In this document: one piece after another, positions 46,201 to 60,165 of the stretch
Numbering within the stretch: the stretch's first letter is position 1
Layout of the letters: every line of letters begins with the position of its first letter
Source: Tetranychus cinnabarinus
Taxonomy: Eukaryota > Arthropoda > Arachnida > Trombidiformes > Tetranychidae
DNA length: 64,000 nucleotides
Assembly: GCA_022266195.1 (NCBI GenBank)
Contig: WHVY01000005.1
Span: forward strand, 7,440,001 to 7,504,000
Direction: 5' to 3'
Made by a program: the position numbers and the translations under genes
Notes under the pieces: generated by a model
Seen by the model: the letters and a program-made list of their open reading frames with translations, nothing else
Told to the model about the DNA's origin: nothing
The model's database searches: none

Positions 46201-49200
46201 ACTCTTTTTCTGTATACATCTGTTCATCTCTGTTCATCATTCACTCTCTTGTACTACTTCGTTTCCAGTTGCCTGTTTCCTTACGAAATCCTTATCACAT
46301 CTACGATGTTTACTCTGGATTTTTTTGGGTTCCTCTTTGGTTCCATAATTAAATCTCATTGGAAAGCTTCACTCAGCATCAGACTTTTGCTTCTGCCCAA
46401 AATATTGATGATGAAAAATCAAAGGAAGGTTAAGGTTATAGGAGTGGTGGTTAGCTGATTATAATATTGATGATTATGATAAAGATGACAATGATATTGA
46501 TTGCAATACTTTATTTCCCAGTTTCACTCTGACTCTTCATTGATACACTTGGCATGGCTCATAAGGTGATCATTATGATGATTATGAAGAGCATAAAATG
46601 ACAGAATTGATCATTTTATGCAAACATTAATGATAATAATGTTTGGCAGATTGTTACAATTTTGTAATCAATGAATTACTCATCTCTTTTTTTCAGCTCA
46701 ATTTAGTATGAGACAAATTATCTTCAAGTTGACTTCATTAAGTTTGCCCTTTCGGTTTATACAAAAAACGATATTATAATTTATCAGTAAAGTCTATGCG
46801 TGAGTTGATCAATCAATTAATCCTATTTGACTCTACCTAACCTCATCTTGTGCAGTTTTTATTTACCTTTGCTCGGTCCAATTAATAATTTTCATTACGA
46901 TCCATTAATTTTTCAAAAAGCTTACTCTTTAATTTTCTTATCCAAAACAGGTTAATCTCCATGAAAAAAGATACACTTCAATAATTGATAGGAAAGGCTC
47001 TGAAACATTTCATTTTGTTGGTTTATTTTCAAGTTGAAAGTGAAAGCTGTTTGCAAATACAAACAAAATGTTGGTGATTAAGATGATGAATCTAATGCTA
47101 ATTCAAATGATGAATCTGATGATGTTTCAATGATAATGGGGTGAAGTAGGCAAGTTTATGCGCGTGCAAAAGAGGACACACACAGTGAGAGGATGATGGG
47201 AATGGTGAAAAGGAAGAGTGTAAAATGGAAGATGAAAAGTTAGGCGAGATTGATGAGTTCAATGCAAGTCTGTGATTGTAAATGTAAGTGAATAATGAAT
47301 TGAATATGAAAACAAAGAAAGGAAATGTGAGAAAAAGAAAGAAATGAATGAAGAAAAATGAAGATGATGAAAAAGATGTGATGCTAATAAGAGTAAAGTA
47401 AATTCAAGTTGAATCCTGAATAATGAGCCACCAAAATTATGGTCTCAGTTCATTTCAATGTTATTTAAATATGTATACAGAGTTAATTTTGTATTTATTC
47501 TTGCTTTTATCATCTTCCTCATCATTGTCATCATCACCCAAGTCCACTCAACCCTTGAATCTTTTCATCTTTTTTACTCAACATTGTCTTGTTTTAACCA
47601 CTTTGGTTTCACTTTTGTTCAACAAACTGTGAAACAATTGAATTCATTTTAAAATACTTTTGACATATAATATTATCTTCAGTAAAATCATCATCACTCC
47701 TCCATCTTTATCATTGAATTCATGTTCACAAGCAACTTGAATCTCAATATTTCTGTTGCATTATTTCACTTTCAACCTTATCTTCACTCCCATGAGAAGA
47801 TGAAAAATATCAAAACTGTCAATTTGTCTTCTTTTATTGAAAACAATTTTGATCTATTTTGATCGTTATTCACAGCTTAATCGTTGCTCATTGAAACAAA
47901 GTTAATCATCATCATTTTTTTACTCTGTCACTCCCATAATCACTGTATAATATCATTAACAGTTTAACTCAATCATATGGTCTAATGTGCATTAATTTGA
48001 TGTTTATGCATCAAATTAAAGTTAACCATTAATTTACCAACCAATTGTTTACATACATAAACTTTTCACTCAGCAATTAGCTTTAAATGAGTTAACACTT
48101 TTATCACTTTCAATCTGTTTTCAAATTGTAATATTAATCAATTAATTAACTGATGCTATAGCCATTATTACTCTGTTAGATCTACAAATATACATTACTT
48201 TTAACATGTTCATTATTGCATTGCTATTAATACAATGATCTTTTTATCCTCCAACATATTCCTCTATTAAGTAAACAGCTCTTGTCAATCAAGCTAATTA
48301 CTTGAAATCAACTTAATTGATTTCATTTATTATTGAAACATTGCTAACAATATTAAATTAAGAAATGAGTTTGCAGTGAAATTGGTATCAACTCTCATTT
48401 GTTATTATATTTTCATTGCAAGTTTCATTCATGTCAATTTACATAAAAAATGATTATGATGATAGTGATTAACATCGTTACCTCTACACCAGACTTGAGT
48501 AAATTACTCTAATTTAGACTTGCCATGAATTGCAAAAATATATCAACCAAATTCCCATTGAATTAACTAAATTTATTTACTCAGGTAAGCAGAAAAAAAA
48601 TTCAAACTCATCTACAGTTAAAGCTGTATGCAAGGTTTTTACTTGAAACTAAAGTTGAAGTTAATGTGTTATTAAGATTGATTCAGTTTGAAAATGAAAG
48701 CAGTGATGAGGACGATTATGATGATGAAAACTGCAAGAATATAACATTCAGTTTACTTTTTATTGTATTTCGTTGAGGATAATGGTAGACTTAAGATTTG
48801 TAAAGTTGATTGATTATCTTAAATAATACATCTCAACCTAGCCCCTTGTTTACCCGTTTACCTGTTTACCTTTCTTCTTTATCTTCATCTTCTTTATCCC
48901 TTATCTTTTCTCTCTTTAATTTCACGATCACAACCATTTCTGAGATAAGTTTTGTGACCTTTTTTGCTCCTCTTTTTGTTTCATTTCATGACGAAAAAAA
49001 ACATGAGAAACCAATTTTGTTGATTTCTTTGTTTACTTTGCCTTTTCAAGGATAAAGATGGGTTGATATTCAGGGAAAAGGTTACATCTTTCAAAGTCCA
49101 AACTTTGATAACGTTTTATTTTCCATCTTTACCTTTACCTTTGATTTTCATGATTCTATGAATATTATGATGGTAATGATATGATATAAGAAATACTAGG

Positions 49201-52200
49201 TAAAACAATGTATCGTTACTACTTTCCATTCCTCAACCAGCATCAACATAATGTAGAGTAACAGCAAGATGATGATTATCTTGACTTTTACCTCATACAT
49301 TTATCATGCAAACCCACAGAAAATCTCATAAACTTTATATCACTGTTTTATTTCTACCTTTGCTTCACCGCCATCCTTTCACTTTACCTTTACTTTTTCT
49401 CTCAACTTTTCCAAGTTCATCATTCTCATCATCAACCTCATCCTTGTCTTCATTTTCATTTTCATTTTCATCTTCTATTTGTTTCTTTGTTTTAGGGTCG
49501 ATAAATTGATCATTTCCTTCTGTATTACGGCAAAAACATTTTAAACTTGAATTCAGTCTATCTCTTGAATCCTTCAAATGAAGATAATGCCCTTTTACGA
49601 TCGATATTTCTTTCTTTCTCTCTCTCTTACTCTTGCTTCAGCAAAAAATCTTTTCTTTCGTACGCACGCACATCTCATTCCTGTCTCATGTTTTTTATCT
49701 TCATCTTCTCTTCACAACGTTTCAACCTTTCCTTCAAGGATTGCCATTGACTTTAAATATCCAGAAAATCTATTGCATGATGTTCCTTTTGGTATTTTAC
49801 CTCTTCTATTGCTATATTTACTTTGCTTGTTGTTACATTTTTTTTGCTGGGTAAACAGTTTTCAAGCTTAAAATCGACTTAATACAATGTTGATACCAAA
49901 TGTCTGTTGTTGGTCCACAAAAGGCAAAATTACGTAAATTTTATCTGAAAAACACTTTGAATTATTTTCACACCAAGCGTAATGTCTTTTCAAAGTTTCT
50001 AGTTGCATGAGTCAATAGAAAGGGAAATGAAATGTTTAACCAAAGCCTGGGAATGACAATTTTCAATCAATTTCAATCAGATGAAGGTTCAATGAACACT
50101 ATTGATATTCACAATGTTTCAATTTGAATTGAATCAAAATTGTTACATTGTTAAATAATTCAAAGTATAAATTGTATAAATTTCAAACCTCACGCATCAA
50201 TAAGCCATTTAACACTTTATTACCAAATTTTCCTTGCATTTTTATTGTTTCTTAATTCAGTTCTACCCACCCATTTGATTTTCATCTTTTCAAAGAAAAG
50301 CTAATTTTCACATTCATTATTCATTCTTAATTTTATCAGGAACTCCTCTGGTAAACAATGCACCGCCAAAGCCTCAAAGGTCATTTCAATCTTCCATTGC
50401 GGGTGCCAATAGTGGATCTGGAACTGCTCCACCACCACCTTCTAGAACACCTCAATCCTCTGGAATCCAAATGACTGGTCGAAGTCCATCAACTTCTAGT
50501 AACCTTGGAGGTCCGTTGCCCCTTTCCGCTCACCCTTACACCAATAGACCGCTACCCGAGAGACCTTACTCGGTAGCCGGTCATTATCCATCTCCTGACA
50601 GACGTTCTTTCCCAGAATACTCAGGTTATCTGTCATCCCCAGAAAGGAGGTTACCCAATGGTGAGAATCTTCCACCTGGAGCTCGATCATCTTTCCCTTC
50701 TCCTGGCTACTCTCATCAGGCACCATCGGTCAACAGTTATGATGATATGTATGGAAGCACTGGTCCACCCTTACCTGGTCATCATCCATCACGGTCTGGA
50801 AGTACAACTCCAATTGTTGATGAAGAGGCCCGGATTAGAGTTGATTTCATGGAACGACAATTAGCCAGCCTTACAGGATTAGTACAGAAAGCCTTATCTA
50901 CTCCACCAACACAAATACGCCAAGGTCCAGCTGGATCTGATCTCAAGGGTAATACACAATGGTTTCATTCATCATGAGCCAGTTTAATTTTCCTCTTTTT
51001 CTTATCTTTTTAAATAGGAGCGGAAAAACCTGGTGCACCCAAACCAGCCCCACCACCGAAACCAACTGCTCTGGCTACTTATCGTGGTTCTGCTGATGGA
51101 AGCAGCTCAACATTGTGCAATGACGTTTTCAACCAACTCCGTCAACTTAAAAAGCGTACCAAAGACTTGAGAGTTGAACTACGAAATTTACGTCGAATGG
51201 CTCAAACACAATCAGGAATGGCAAAGGATACTTTAAAAGAGACTTGTGTAAAAATACGAACTTCGTTGTCCTATGTGATGCTCAATGACCCATTAGAGAG
51301 ATCACTTCGTTTTAACCGTCTAAGGCTATCGAAAGATGAAGAATCTTATAAATACGATGTTACCCGATTAGAAAAGGATCTGAATGAATTAGAAAGTCAA
51401 GTTGAAGGACTTCGAAGTAATGTTATTAATCGTCGTTGTCGTGTAAATATGTCTGATGTTGAAGCAATGGCATTGATACTAAGTCGAGCTTCCAAGACAG
51501 TCGCTGATCTCAAGACAAGATACCCTCACCTTCAAGAGGCTCTCAAAACTATCATGACTCATGAAATGGAGATTGTTGTTCGTGAAGAAAAGTACGTTTT
51601 TCATTCAATTAAGAATAATGTAGCGCAAAATTGATCTTTATCACCATCCAACTAAAATGATGAAAACAAAGCCTCCTTTCTCATTCCTATCTTAATTTTG
51701 TTACACCAGTAACAGCTTCTAGTCATTTGCCTGTTTCTTCGTGGAGATTAATTAAGTTGCATGTCTTCTAACGCCTTCCTAATTTATTTTCAGATTTCTT
51801 CAAGAAGAACCTGAAAGGCTTGAAAATGCTTTAAGAAGATGTAAAAAATTGACCGGAACCTTGGTAACCTTGAAAAGGTAAGTTGCATCGTTTACCTGGG
51901 ATAATTCAATTTTATTATTCCGCACAACTCCATCTGGGATTAAACAACTTTTAGACAACCTTTAATGACCTAAGAAAGAAATCTTTATTTTACATTTAAT
52001 TAAATTTTTATCCTTTTTTTCCTCCTAAAACAGATTAGCTTCAGTTCAAGAGCAACGTTGTACCTCCGGAAATAATCAACCTTCAGCTAAATTTGAAAAG
52101 GCCATTTCTGCAGATTCAAATGATGCAAGTTCATCCAAAGAGCAGCCTACTGCAAGGGTGAGTTAGGTGTAACTCAGCTACTCAACTACAGTCAATTAGT

Positions 52201-55200
52201 GTCATTGATAAAGTGCAACAATCAGGATAAAATTCAAAGGTTCAAATAAAGATGTTCATGAATCTGAAAAAAAACTCACAAAAAGATGATCAACAAAATG
52301 AAATTATTTTTTGATTTTTCTTTTGCGCTCTACTAAAAATTTCGAATTTTCATTTTCAAAATTTTTACTGGATAACTTGATTTTATTAATAATATATTTA
52401 CTTTGTATCGTTACTTTTGGTATCCTAATCTGTGTAGACCATTCGAGCTCAATCATGGAAAAGGAGTCCAAATTTCAGGGAAAGAATCGAGTAAATGAAA
52501 CAATTCTTCTCAATTTCCAATCAACTTCACGGAAGATTTAATCTCATAGCTAATTGATTTTTTGTTAAATATTGTTTTTTTGGTCATGAGCTTGAAATTT
52601 TTCAAATTTTGAATGATTCCATGGAAAAACAAGGCGTTTTCGCCCAGTCTTGAATATTTTATTGTTATAATTTATTTATTGTCACTTAGCACTTTTCACT
52701 TCACAATTTGTCGTAATTTGTTTTGTTTCAATCATTTGTTAACTGTTAAAGTTGATTCATTGCTCACAGATTTATTCTGAATTAAGATGCAGAATAAGGT
52801 TAATTTTGTTAAATATCGATTCCATTGCCTGTTGCCTGGAGATGAAAAGGATATTTGAGATTCTGAACTTTTTCATGGTTTATGGATAGGATTGTACAAT
52901 AACGTATTTTTTGTTACTAACTTCATCTGTCCAAGAGGCAAACATTTGAGAATCAATTGTTTTTTTAATCAACAATCTCATTATTTATCAGTTGCATGAT
53001 TTAACTCTTATTTTTTTGAATTGAACCATTTATTTCTGTTGTGATTGTCTTTGCATTTAATCAATCTTTCTATTCAGAATAATTCAATTTGTTAACATTT
53101 TGATGAGTGATTTAAATTGTGAATGTTCAACTTTCACCTTTACTTATTTTAAATCTCAATTTAAAAATTGAATCATCAAAATCACTGATTGATATAAACT
53201 GCACTAATAACTTCAATTAGCACGTTAATTGAGTGTTAAATCAACAAGACACTTTTCAAAATCAAATGCGTTACAATCATTTACTATCAATGATTATCCA
53301 CTTGAAAAAGTTAACAAAAACACAGCAAAAAATGACAATCAAATTACTGTTGACACAAGAAAACGACTCAACTGCATGGTTGACATCAGACTCAATCCAT
53401 CCCAAGCATTTGAAAGGAATTGAACTTTGAATTAATATTTTGACAATTGAATCTAATTGATTAACATTGCTAGTTATTGTTTTCACAAATTGTTAATTAA
53501 TTTACTATTGCAATCAGTTGTTGAACTCTTCACCAAATGGGTTATGCAGACATTTGACTTTCCTTTCCTAAAATTTTTGTGTGTTTCTACTTCAACTCGA
53601 TGATGATGATAATTTGCCTTTTAGATTAAATTACAATCCAACCCCAACCAACCTTAACAATTAACTTGTCGCAATCAATCTAACTCACACCATTTTGTCC
53701 CATTTCACCCTTAACCTTGTCTTTGTCTTTTACATCAACTTATCAATTGGTCATTTTTGTTTCAAATGGTCAACACAAACGTGCTGACAAATTCACAAAC
53801 ACACTCAAAACGCTATTGTATTTGATTCAACCTTTGAACAAAAATGCAAAAAACTCTTTCTCTATCCTCTCTGTTGGTTACTGTGTTAATATTTATAGCC
53901 TTATGCGGGGATTTACCTCGATGCCAACCAAACAGGTTCGTTAAATAATTGTAATATAATGGTGATGATATAAATCATACAATTACTTGACTCTTCCCTT
54001 ACATTATTTGTTTTCATTTGCCTTCAACTTTCCAATCTCACAAAATGTCTAACATTGTTTACGTATTCACTCACCATTTTGGATTTTTGAAGAAACCATT
54101 TACATTGTCTTTCAATTGATTGCTTCAACCTTTCAATTCAATTCCAATGTTTTCTCACCCTTTTTCATACTTTCTCATATTTCGTTTAATGAGTTGTTAA
54201 TTGAGACTGATTATCATTATCATGCCACTTTTATTTATCATGCCATTTTAAAATTTGCATTCAACTCTTTACTTCAACTTATTTTCATTTTACTTTCATT
54301 TCATCGAGCATATTTTAAACTAAAACTATCAAAAATTATTATTAATTTTACCTTTTTGTGATCTTTTTTTTGTTTCATCTTTTCCTGTTTCAATTTATTC
54401 CAATAGTAATTGCTCGATTTATCTGAATTAATCTTAATTCTCATATTTTTTTCTATTTTTTGCCTTGTTTAATTAAATCCTCCAAAGCAAAAACTGTAAA
54501 CCTAAGTCCATTTGATCAACACCAAATATTTACTGTTAATAATTGTACTCCATTTTGAATCACAATTAGAGCTTTATCATCTTCTAACTGAAATTGATAA
54601 CTTTTTTGCATAAATGAGTGTGAGACGAATGCATATTAATAGCATTGTTTAAAGTTACCTGTAAAAGATTATAATTATTTAGAGAACCAATTTGATTGAG
54701 AATTATATTTGGTGATCATAACTCTATCACAATTATCATCATCTTATAATCCTTTTGTATGCCTGTCTGTTTTCAATCTATCATCAAATTGGGATGTTTA
54801 ATTTTGAAATGTTAATATTGAGTTGTTACCAAAGTATATCTTTATCATTATTATCATCACTTCATTTTACAATTAATTGTATTGCCGAATCAAACTAATT
54901 GCCATTTTCCTTGTTTCCTTCCTTATTCTTATTCCTGGCTATCACCTACGAAACCATCAAACCCGCAATCCAATGATATGTTGATGTTTAAATTAATCCA
55001 GAGCACGGAATTAGAAAATCACACTATTATTCAGGTCACTCCAGCAACACCAACAACCAAAACGGCGGACTCTTCTAATGAAAACACGTTGGACACGCTT
55101 TTAAATGAATTGCAAACATATTCAAAACCAATGACAATTCATTCAGCAAATAAACAATCAACAGGCCATTTAGCATCAGAAAGACAAAGGCGATCGGGAT

Positions 55201-56106
55201 CAGTTGATTCTGGAAAAAAATCTGGTAACTTGAACTTCTTGTTGATATTGAAAATTATTCTTTCTTTCATTCGATTAATGTTTACCTTTTTTTCATTGTT
55301 CAGTTCCTGCTCCTCCACCGAGATCATCATCGAGTCAAATGAGTGATGGACCTGAGGTGAAGCCACGTCCTTCACTAAACAGCAATAATAAAAATTCTGT
55401 TGGAAACAATCCGAATGCGCCAGCTAGTAGACTTGGAACAAGTGTTGTTCGTAGTAATTCGGAACCCACACCGGCACAATTAGCTCAATTACGACCTAAA
55501 TCAACTCCACCAGAAGGGGAATCTAATCAGATGATGCTTGATCCATCGATGGTTCCTGGTGATTTTGATCTTTCCATGGTACCAAGCAATTCGACTGCCT
55601 CACTTTCCTCAATCGATAGTCAAGGATCAATCATTGAAACTGGTAAATCAGGCAAAACTCGTCAACAATTGCTAGAGGAGCGTCATCAAGAACTTTTGAG
55701 GAAACAAAAACTTTTACAAGAACAGTATACTCGATTACAGCAATTATCTCGAGGTGAACTGCCCAATCTTTTACTGAATGATTTAAAAAAGACTGGAAGT
55801 GAATCTAACATTTTATCAAAATCGTCATCAACTTCCAATGTTAGTGGATCTTTGACTCATTTACCTAACAACAAGAAACCTCATGTAGCTCAGCAGTCCC
55901 AATCTCAAGTTCAACCTACAAAACAATCTCAATCTCAATCATCAACACCATCTAAGACGACCTCAATGGAATCCAAAGTTTCATCAGGGGACAATAAGAA
56001 AAAGGAATCTCTTCCAGCTCCATTGATAGCGATTAAAGGAGACAAAAGTTCCAAAGGTCCCATTAAACATGAGACTCAAAAGATTTACGAAACAGATATT
56101 CTCTGA
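43277..56106 (+). CDS. SRCIN1: SKT/SRCIN1 (p140Cap)-like scaffold protein with AIP3-type domain
   Basis: Vertebrate relatives SRCIN1/p140Cap and KIAA1217/SKT are cytoskeletal and synaptic scaffolds that bind Src-pathway and actin regulators. Exons: 43277..44669, 45032..45163, 50340..50948, 51018..51591, 51794..51877, 52034..52157, 55002..55224 and 55304..56106, all frame-consistent, 1313 aa. The open frame begins at a TTG (43247); I use the first ATG. Residues 20-235 are Asn/Gln/His-rich with poly-Gln. The AIP3-like domain is at about 249-360 (LGLVFLQYRNETKRALLPNE, LRDIRDRSVLRVYEQDG). Pro-rich regions follow. A long coiled-coil region is at about 745-920 (NQLRQLKKRTKDLRVELRNL, MSDVEAMALILSRASKTVAD). 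A second coiled coil lies at about 1166-1200 (RQQLLEERHQELLRKQKLLQ). Introns 2 (5.2 kb) and 6 (2.8 kb) are large and hold nothing I could identify. The last two exons exist as extra copies at 10.4-11.3 kb and 63.7 kb. Confidence 0.9.
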
Positions 56107-56224
56107 ATGTATTACAATGTTGTTTAATTGAAATCACTTCCTATTATATTCCAAATTATATCACCCCACAACCATCTAATCATCCACTGTTTACTTCTTC
56201 CCAGCATTTAAAAGATGATCATGT

Positions 56225-56965
56225 TTGCACAATAAAGCAATTTGTTCCAATTGAATGAAATATCTAATTTTTATCAATTTAACAGTTTATAATGAGCATG
56301 TTAATAAACTAATTGTTATAAAATTTAGAAAAATATTTATACAGGTATGTATGCGTTTGTTGCAACCTGCTCTTCCTTATTTCCAGGAAGATTTTACCAT
56401 TGAATATCTTTCAGGGATTTTGTCTCAAGTCACAAAAATTGATTAATTTAGGAGAGGTCAACAGCTTTATCTGTCGATATTTCTTAAGGATCACCAATAC
56501 CAAGCTTATGGTTTTTTTGGGTTATCCGATCGAAATTATCGGGACTAATCACAAAATGGATGACATTAGCATTACATTAACCGTTTTTATTTGCAAAGCC
56601 TTTATATTAATTAATTAGCTAGCATTAGTTATAAGTTATTAACTTTAATATATTAAATATCTTAAATTTGTAACTATAATATAATATTATAATTAATAAT
56701 GTACATGTACAATGTAATAATAACATACATAGGTCACCGCTTAAGATATTTTATTAATAAGCTCGCTACTTTCTTGAAATGCTGAAATGAATTTATAACA
56801 TCTGGAAACTTTTTGATTCGAACTTTTTGCACTTACACTCATAATTCGACAATAAAGCGATTTATTCAAACTGAATCAAACATCGAACATTGCTTAATTC
56901 AACAGTTTAAAATGAATATTTTAATATAATAATCATTATAAAATTTAGAATAATATATACACAGG
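56225..56965. repeat. diverged tandem repeat of SKT-like 3' flank
   Basis: The block 56225-56345 (ACAATAAAGCAATTTGTTC ... CAGTTTATAATG ... AAATTTAGAAAAATATTTATACAGG) recurs in diverged form at 56850-56965 (ACAATAAAGCGATTTATTC ... CAGTTTAAAATG ... ACACAGG). The BTB/BACK fragment lies between the copies. Confidence 0.7.
56351..56568 (+). pseudogene. BACK-domain fragment of a BTB gene, frameshifted
   Basis: Reads LLQPALPYFQEDFTIEYLSG...QVTKI, then a frameshift and LINLGEVNSFICRYFLRITN...FLGYPIEIIG. This matches residues about 95-165 of the BTB-BACK genes at 58-62.8 kb (LFQPCSSYFHENFTIEHLPV, FICRHFLMIANTN). It is on the opposite strand to those genes and lacks the BTB domain, so it is non-functional. 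Confidence 0.85.
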
Positions 56966-57002
56966 ATTATGTAATTTACTACAAATTTACTAATTTTTAG
57001 AC

Positions 57003-57279
57003 TACTGTCAACTATCAGATAATGTCACTAATAAAGTCTATTAATCGAGCAAAAATTAATTGATAAAACCAAAATTGATTGCTATAAACGTCACATAAAT
57101 AATATAATAGTTATTATCGTGACTACGATCGTTAATCGAGTAAAAAAAATTCAGAAATATTCAATTTCTTTGATAATATCTGCTAATTTAGATTAGAACT
57201 TTCCTTATAGGACATGTAAACAAAAGGGGTTGCAGGTGCTATTGATTAATCTAGTGACATTATCTGGTAGATGACAGTA
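57003..57279. mobile_element. 277-bp inverted-repeat element
   Basis: The ends TACTGTCAACTATCAGATAA (57003) and the complement of its near match (GACATTATCTGGTAGATGACAGTA, ending 57279) form imperfect TIRs of about 28 bp. No ORF. No clear TSD. Sequence near its right end (ATGTAAACAAA, GGTTG, TAATCTA) resembles 19841-19895, suggesting a small family. Confidence 0.6.
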
Positions 57280-57965
57280 ATTTGCAATTAATTTCTTTGC
57301 TTGGAGAATCTCTATTTGCTTGAATAGAATAAATTAAATTTCAAATCAATTCTATTTTATTTTGTATCTTCAAATATTCATTGTTTATTTAAGAAATTAC
57401 TTTGCATGCCTTTAAACAATTAATTGAATAATAATAAAGTATATTTTAATGATAGTAAAGTACTACTTCTTAAGTTAATGCTAATAAGAAGTAATGTAAA
57501 GTAATGCTAATGGTGAAATTTGCAAATCCAAAAATTTATATCCAGACAATGGGATTTCCGCAATTAATTGAAATTGATTACAGACTAATCATATCTCTAG
57601 AACTTAAGAAAAATATCATGGGAAAATAAACAATAAAGTTCCTTGATAAACTAGTTATTTACCCAATTCCTACAAAAATGAATTAAAAGAAAGCATTTAC
57701 CAATCTGGTAGTCAAATTATCAAGCTCTCGATTCGAATATACATAAATAGCTCGGTATCGATAATCACATAAATAGCTAAAACAAGACATATAAATATTA
57801 ACAGCAAAAATTAAGTGGATAGTGAAATTAAAAGTATCAGGAAGAATTGGTCAATTAAGATTCATTTGAATTCATTCATAATGCAAAATTTATTAGAAAA
57901 TACTTTTTATTGATGAGGATTCACATTCACGAAAAATACGATAAACTTAATGAAACATATATAGT
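57280..57965. other. spacer between SKT-like gene debris and BTB gene 1
   Basis: AT-rich spacer; it should contain the 3' UTR of BTB gene 1 at its right end. Nothing else supported. Confidence 0.5.
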
Positions 57966-60046
57966 TCAGAGATTAAAAAATTTTCTTTTATACAAAGGTT
58001 TGATAACTTTCATCGGCAGAAATGCTGAAGTGAATGTGACTAATTTATGGCACATGATTTCATTGCAACTCTTTGAGCTGACATTCATGATTCGACATTT
58101 CTGTAACCATTTTTGTTCCTTAATGTTGAAAACATACACTTTTGCTGAAGATTTGCTGACCAAAATAACTTTATCGTCGTTTGTTTGATGAGAAGTTAAG
58201 TTTAAATCATTGAAATCCCATTTTTCGTCTTTAAATGGTTCACTATTTTTGAACTTTTTAGTTTCGTGATTGAATTGAATAAATTCGAGATCCTTTGTCA
58301 ATATATAAACAACATCGTCCAAAACAGTGGCCTTAAAAGAGTGTTCATGATCTTCATAATAATTGAACCAACTTGGACGTTCAACTGGAAAAAGACCAAA
58401 CCACTTCTTCTCGTCTCGAGTTTTACCAAGCCCGATGAATTTACCATTAGATTCAAGAATCAGTATCTCTTCAGTGGGAATCGACTGAGGAAGTTCTGAA
58501 TCAATGTCTTCCAAATAACAATTATTTTTTCTGCAAATAAAGTATTAATAACATAAGAAAGAAGAAATAAACCTTTAAATCTGAGTTTAACAATTCAAAA
58601 TATAACCACAATCAGATGCAAGGAATGTTTTCCTTTGATAACAAGAATAAAAAATTAGAATCTTTATCTTCTAGATTGCTATGAAAGTAGCTAAAACCCT
58701 TCTAAAAATGCAAAAAAAGTATTTTAAATCTTGCATGATATTAAAGAAAAACAGTCTTGTTTGACACTGAATCATTATTAGAGTCAATCCCAAAGTTTCA
58801 TGAGTTCATTTTAAAGAATATCGACTGCCGTATCAATTTCGTCGACTAAATGCAGTTTCAAATTAGCTACAGAGTAATGATCTCTTTAAAAGGCAAGCAT
58901 AACTTAAAAAATAACATTTAAAATAAACACTAACACTTCTTTGAAAATTAATGGCTGATTTGCAAGTTGAAACCTGACTTTTGGCTATTTAGTTTTACCA
59001 TTCTGAGTGTCGTCCATGCTACATTATTATACATATATTATACATACTCACCTGTTGACACGAAAAAAATTGTATATTAATCCATTAATTTGACTATAGT
59101 AAGTTTTACCAGCAACTTTAAAGTTAAGCCATCGAAATGTCTTTTTAACCCAATCGATTCTGATACCTTTTGTTCCAGAGTCAAATAAAATATCTGAAGT
59201 GTGTTCTCCATGAACGAATTCAAGTGAAATAGTTTCATCACGCGTAAAATCACCGATTGATAAACAGAAAAATTCATTGTCAAACATTTTTATCCTTAAA
59301 ACTGCAACATCTAACATCTGAATTGACACGAAGAAGATTTGGCCAATACGGTTGAATTCACAATCAGCATTAGAGGTAATGATTGAATCAAAATTAGGCA
59401 AAATCTTAATCAACTCATTATCCTTCACCTTAGATAAAGCATCAAAACCCATAAAAGACCAACGAACGCAGTTCAAAAGCTGTGGAAGAAATTCCTTTCG
59501 ATAATCAGCCTTTTTATTCACCCATTCCATGATCGATTCAAATATTTGATATTCAGAGTGAACCATCAGATCCAATTTGAGAATAGCTTCAATAATTTCT
59601 ACAGGGTATTCCAGGAAAGTATTAGTATTGGCTATCATCAAGAAATGGCGACAAATAAATCTTTCAATAGATTCCGAAATAACCAATTTGGACACTTTTG
59701 TAACTTGAGGTAAAACCACTGGAAGATGTTCAATGGTGAAATTTTCATGGAAATAAGAAGAACAAGGTTGAAACAATCTTTCGTCTATCATCAAATAATC
59801 AGCAGCTTCATAAAAACTGATCACATTCTCCATTTGAATAGCGAAAGACTCCGAATGAATCCAATCGAGTATAGCATCAAAGACTTTTTCATCAAAATCT
59901 AGCACCACTTTGTTACCTTTTGATTCCAATAGACCACAACAAAACATTTTCTCAAAATAAGGCACAGATGAACAAATTAACTTTTTAGAAACATTATATT
60001 CACATTTCCTGTTGACAATTATTAATTCTTGATCTTCTGATTCCAT
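57966..60046 (-). CDS. BTB-BACK protein with C-terminal beta-propeller-like region, copy 1
   Basis: BTB-BACK proteins usually act as cullin-3 substrate adaptors; that role is inferred from the family. Exons are 60046..59052 and 58530..57966, joined at RV-N-R|KNNCYLEDID (donor CAG|GTGAGT, acceptor TTTATTTGCAG), 519 aa. The start is ATG at 60046 (MESEDQELIIVNRKCEYNVS); the frame opens earlier only at a GTG. BTB is about residues 5-105 (SVPYFEKMFCCGLLESKGNK, FDAILDWIHSESFAI). BACK is about 105-230. Residues 335-519 contain repeated VDDVVYILTKDLEFIQF- and VYVFNIKEQKWLQ-like strand patterns, as in Kelch-type proteins, but without full Kelch consensus. It is arranged in tandem with the 60702-62792 copy, same exon lengths (995 and 565 nt). 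Confidence 0.88.
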
Positions 60047-60165
60047 GATTATCAAGTTCAGCGAAAACCACACAAAGAGATTTATTTCTTTAACAATGAA
60101 GTTTTCAACATTGAACGAGTATAATTGGTCAAAATCTTAACAGTATTGCTACTAGCAAGAGTGAA

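Noticed and set aside
49300..49900. Several short ORFs in SKT-like intron 2
   Set aside because: They sit in pyrimidine-rich intronic sequence, overlap in multiple frames, and are Ser/Phe/Leu-rich by composition. No domain motifs.
53900..53936. Possible 37-nt extra exon of the SKT-like gene (CCTTATGCGG...AAACAG)
   Set aside because: It has AG and GT-like borders, but its length is not a multiple of three. The exons on either side (ends 52157 and 55002) already join in phase 0, so including it would break the frame.
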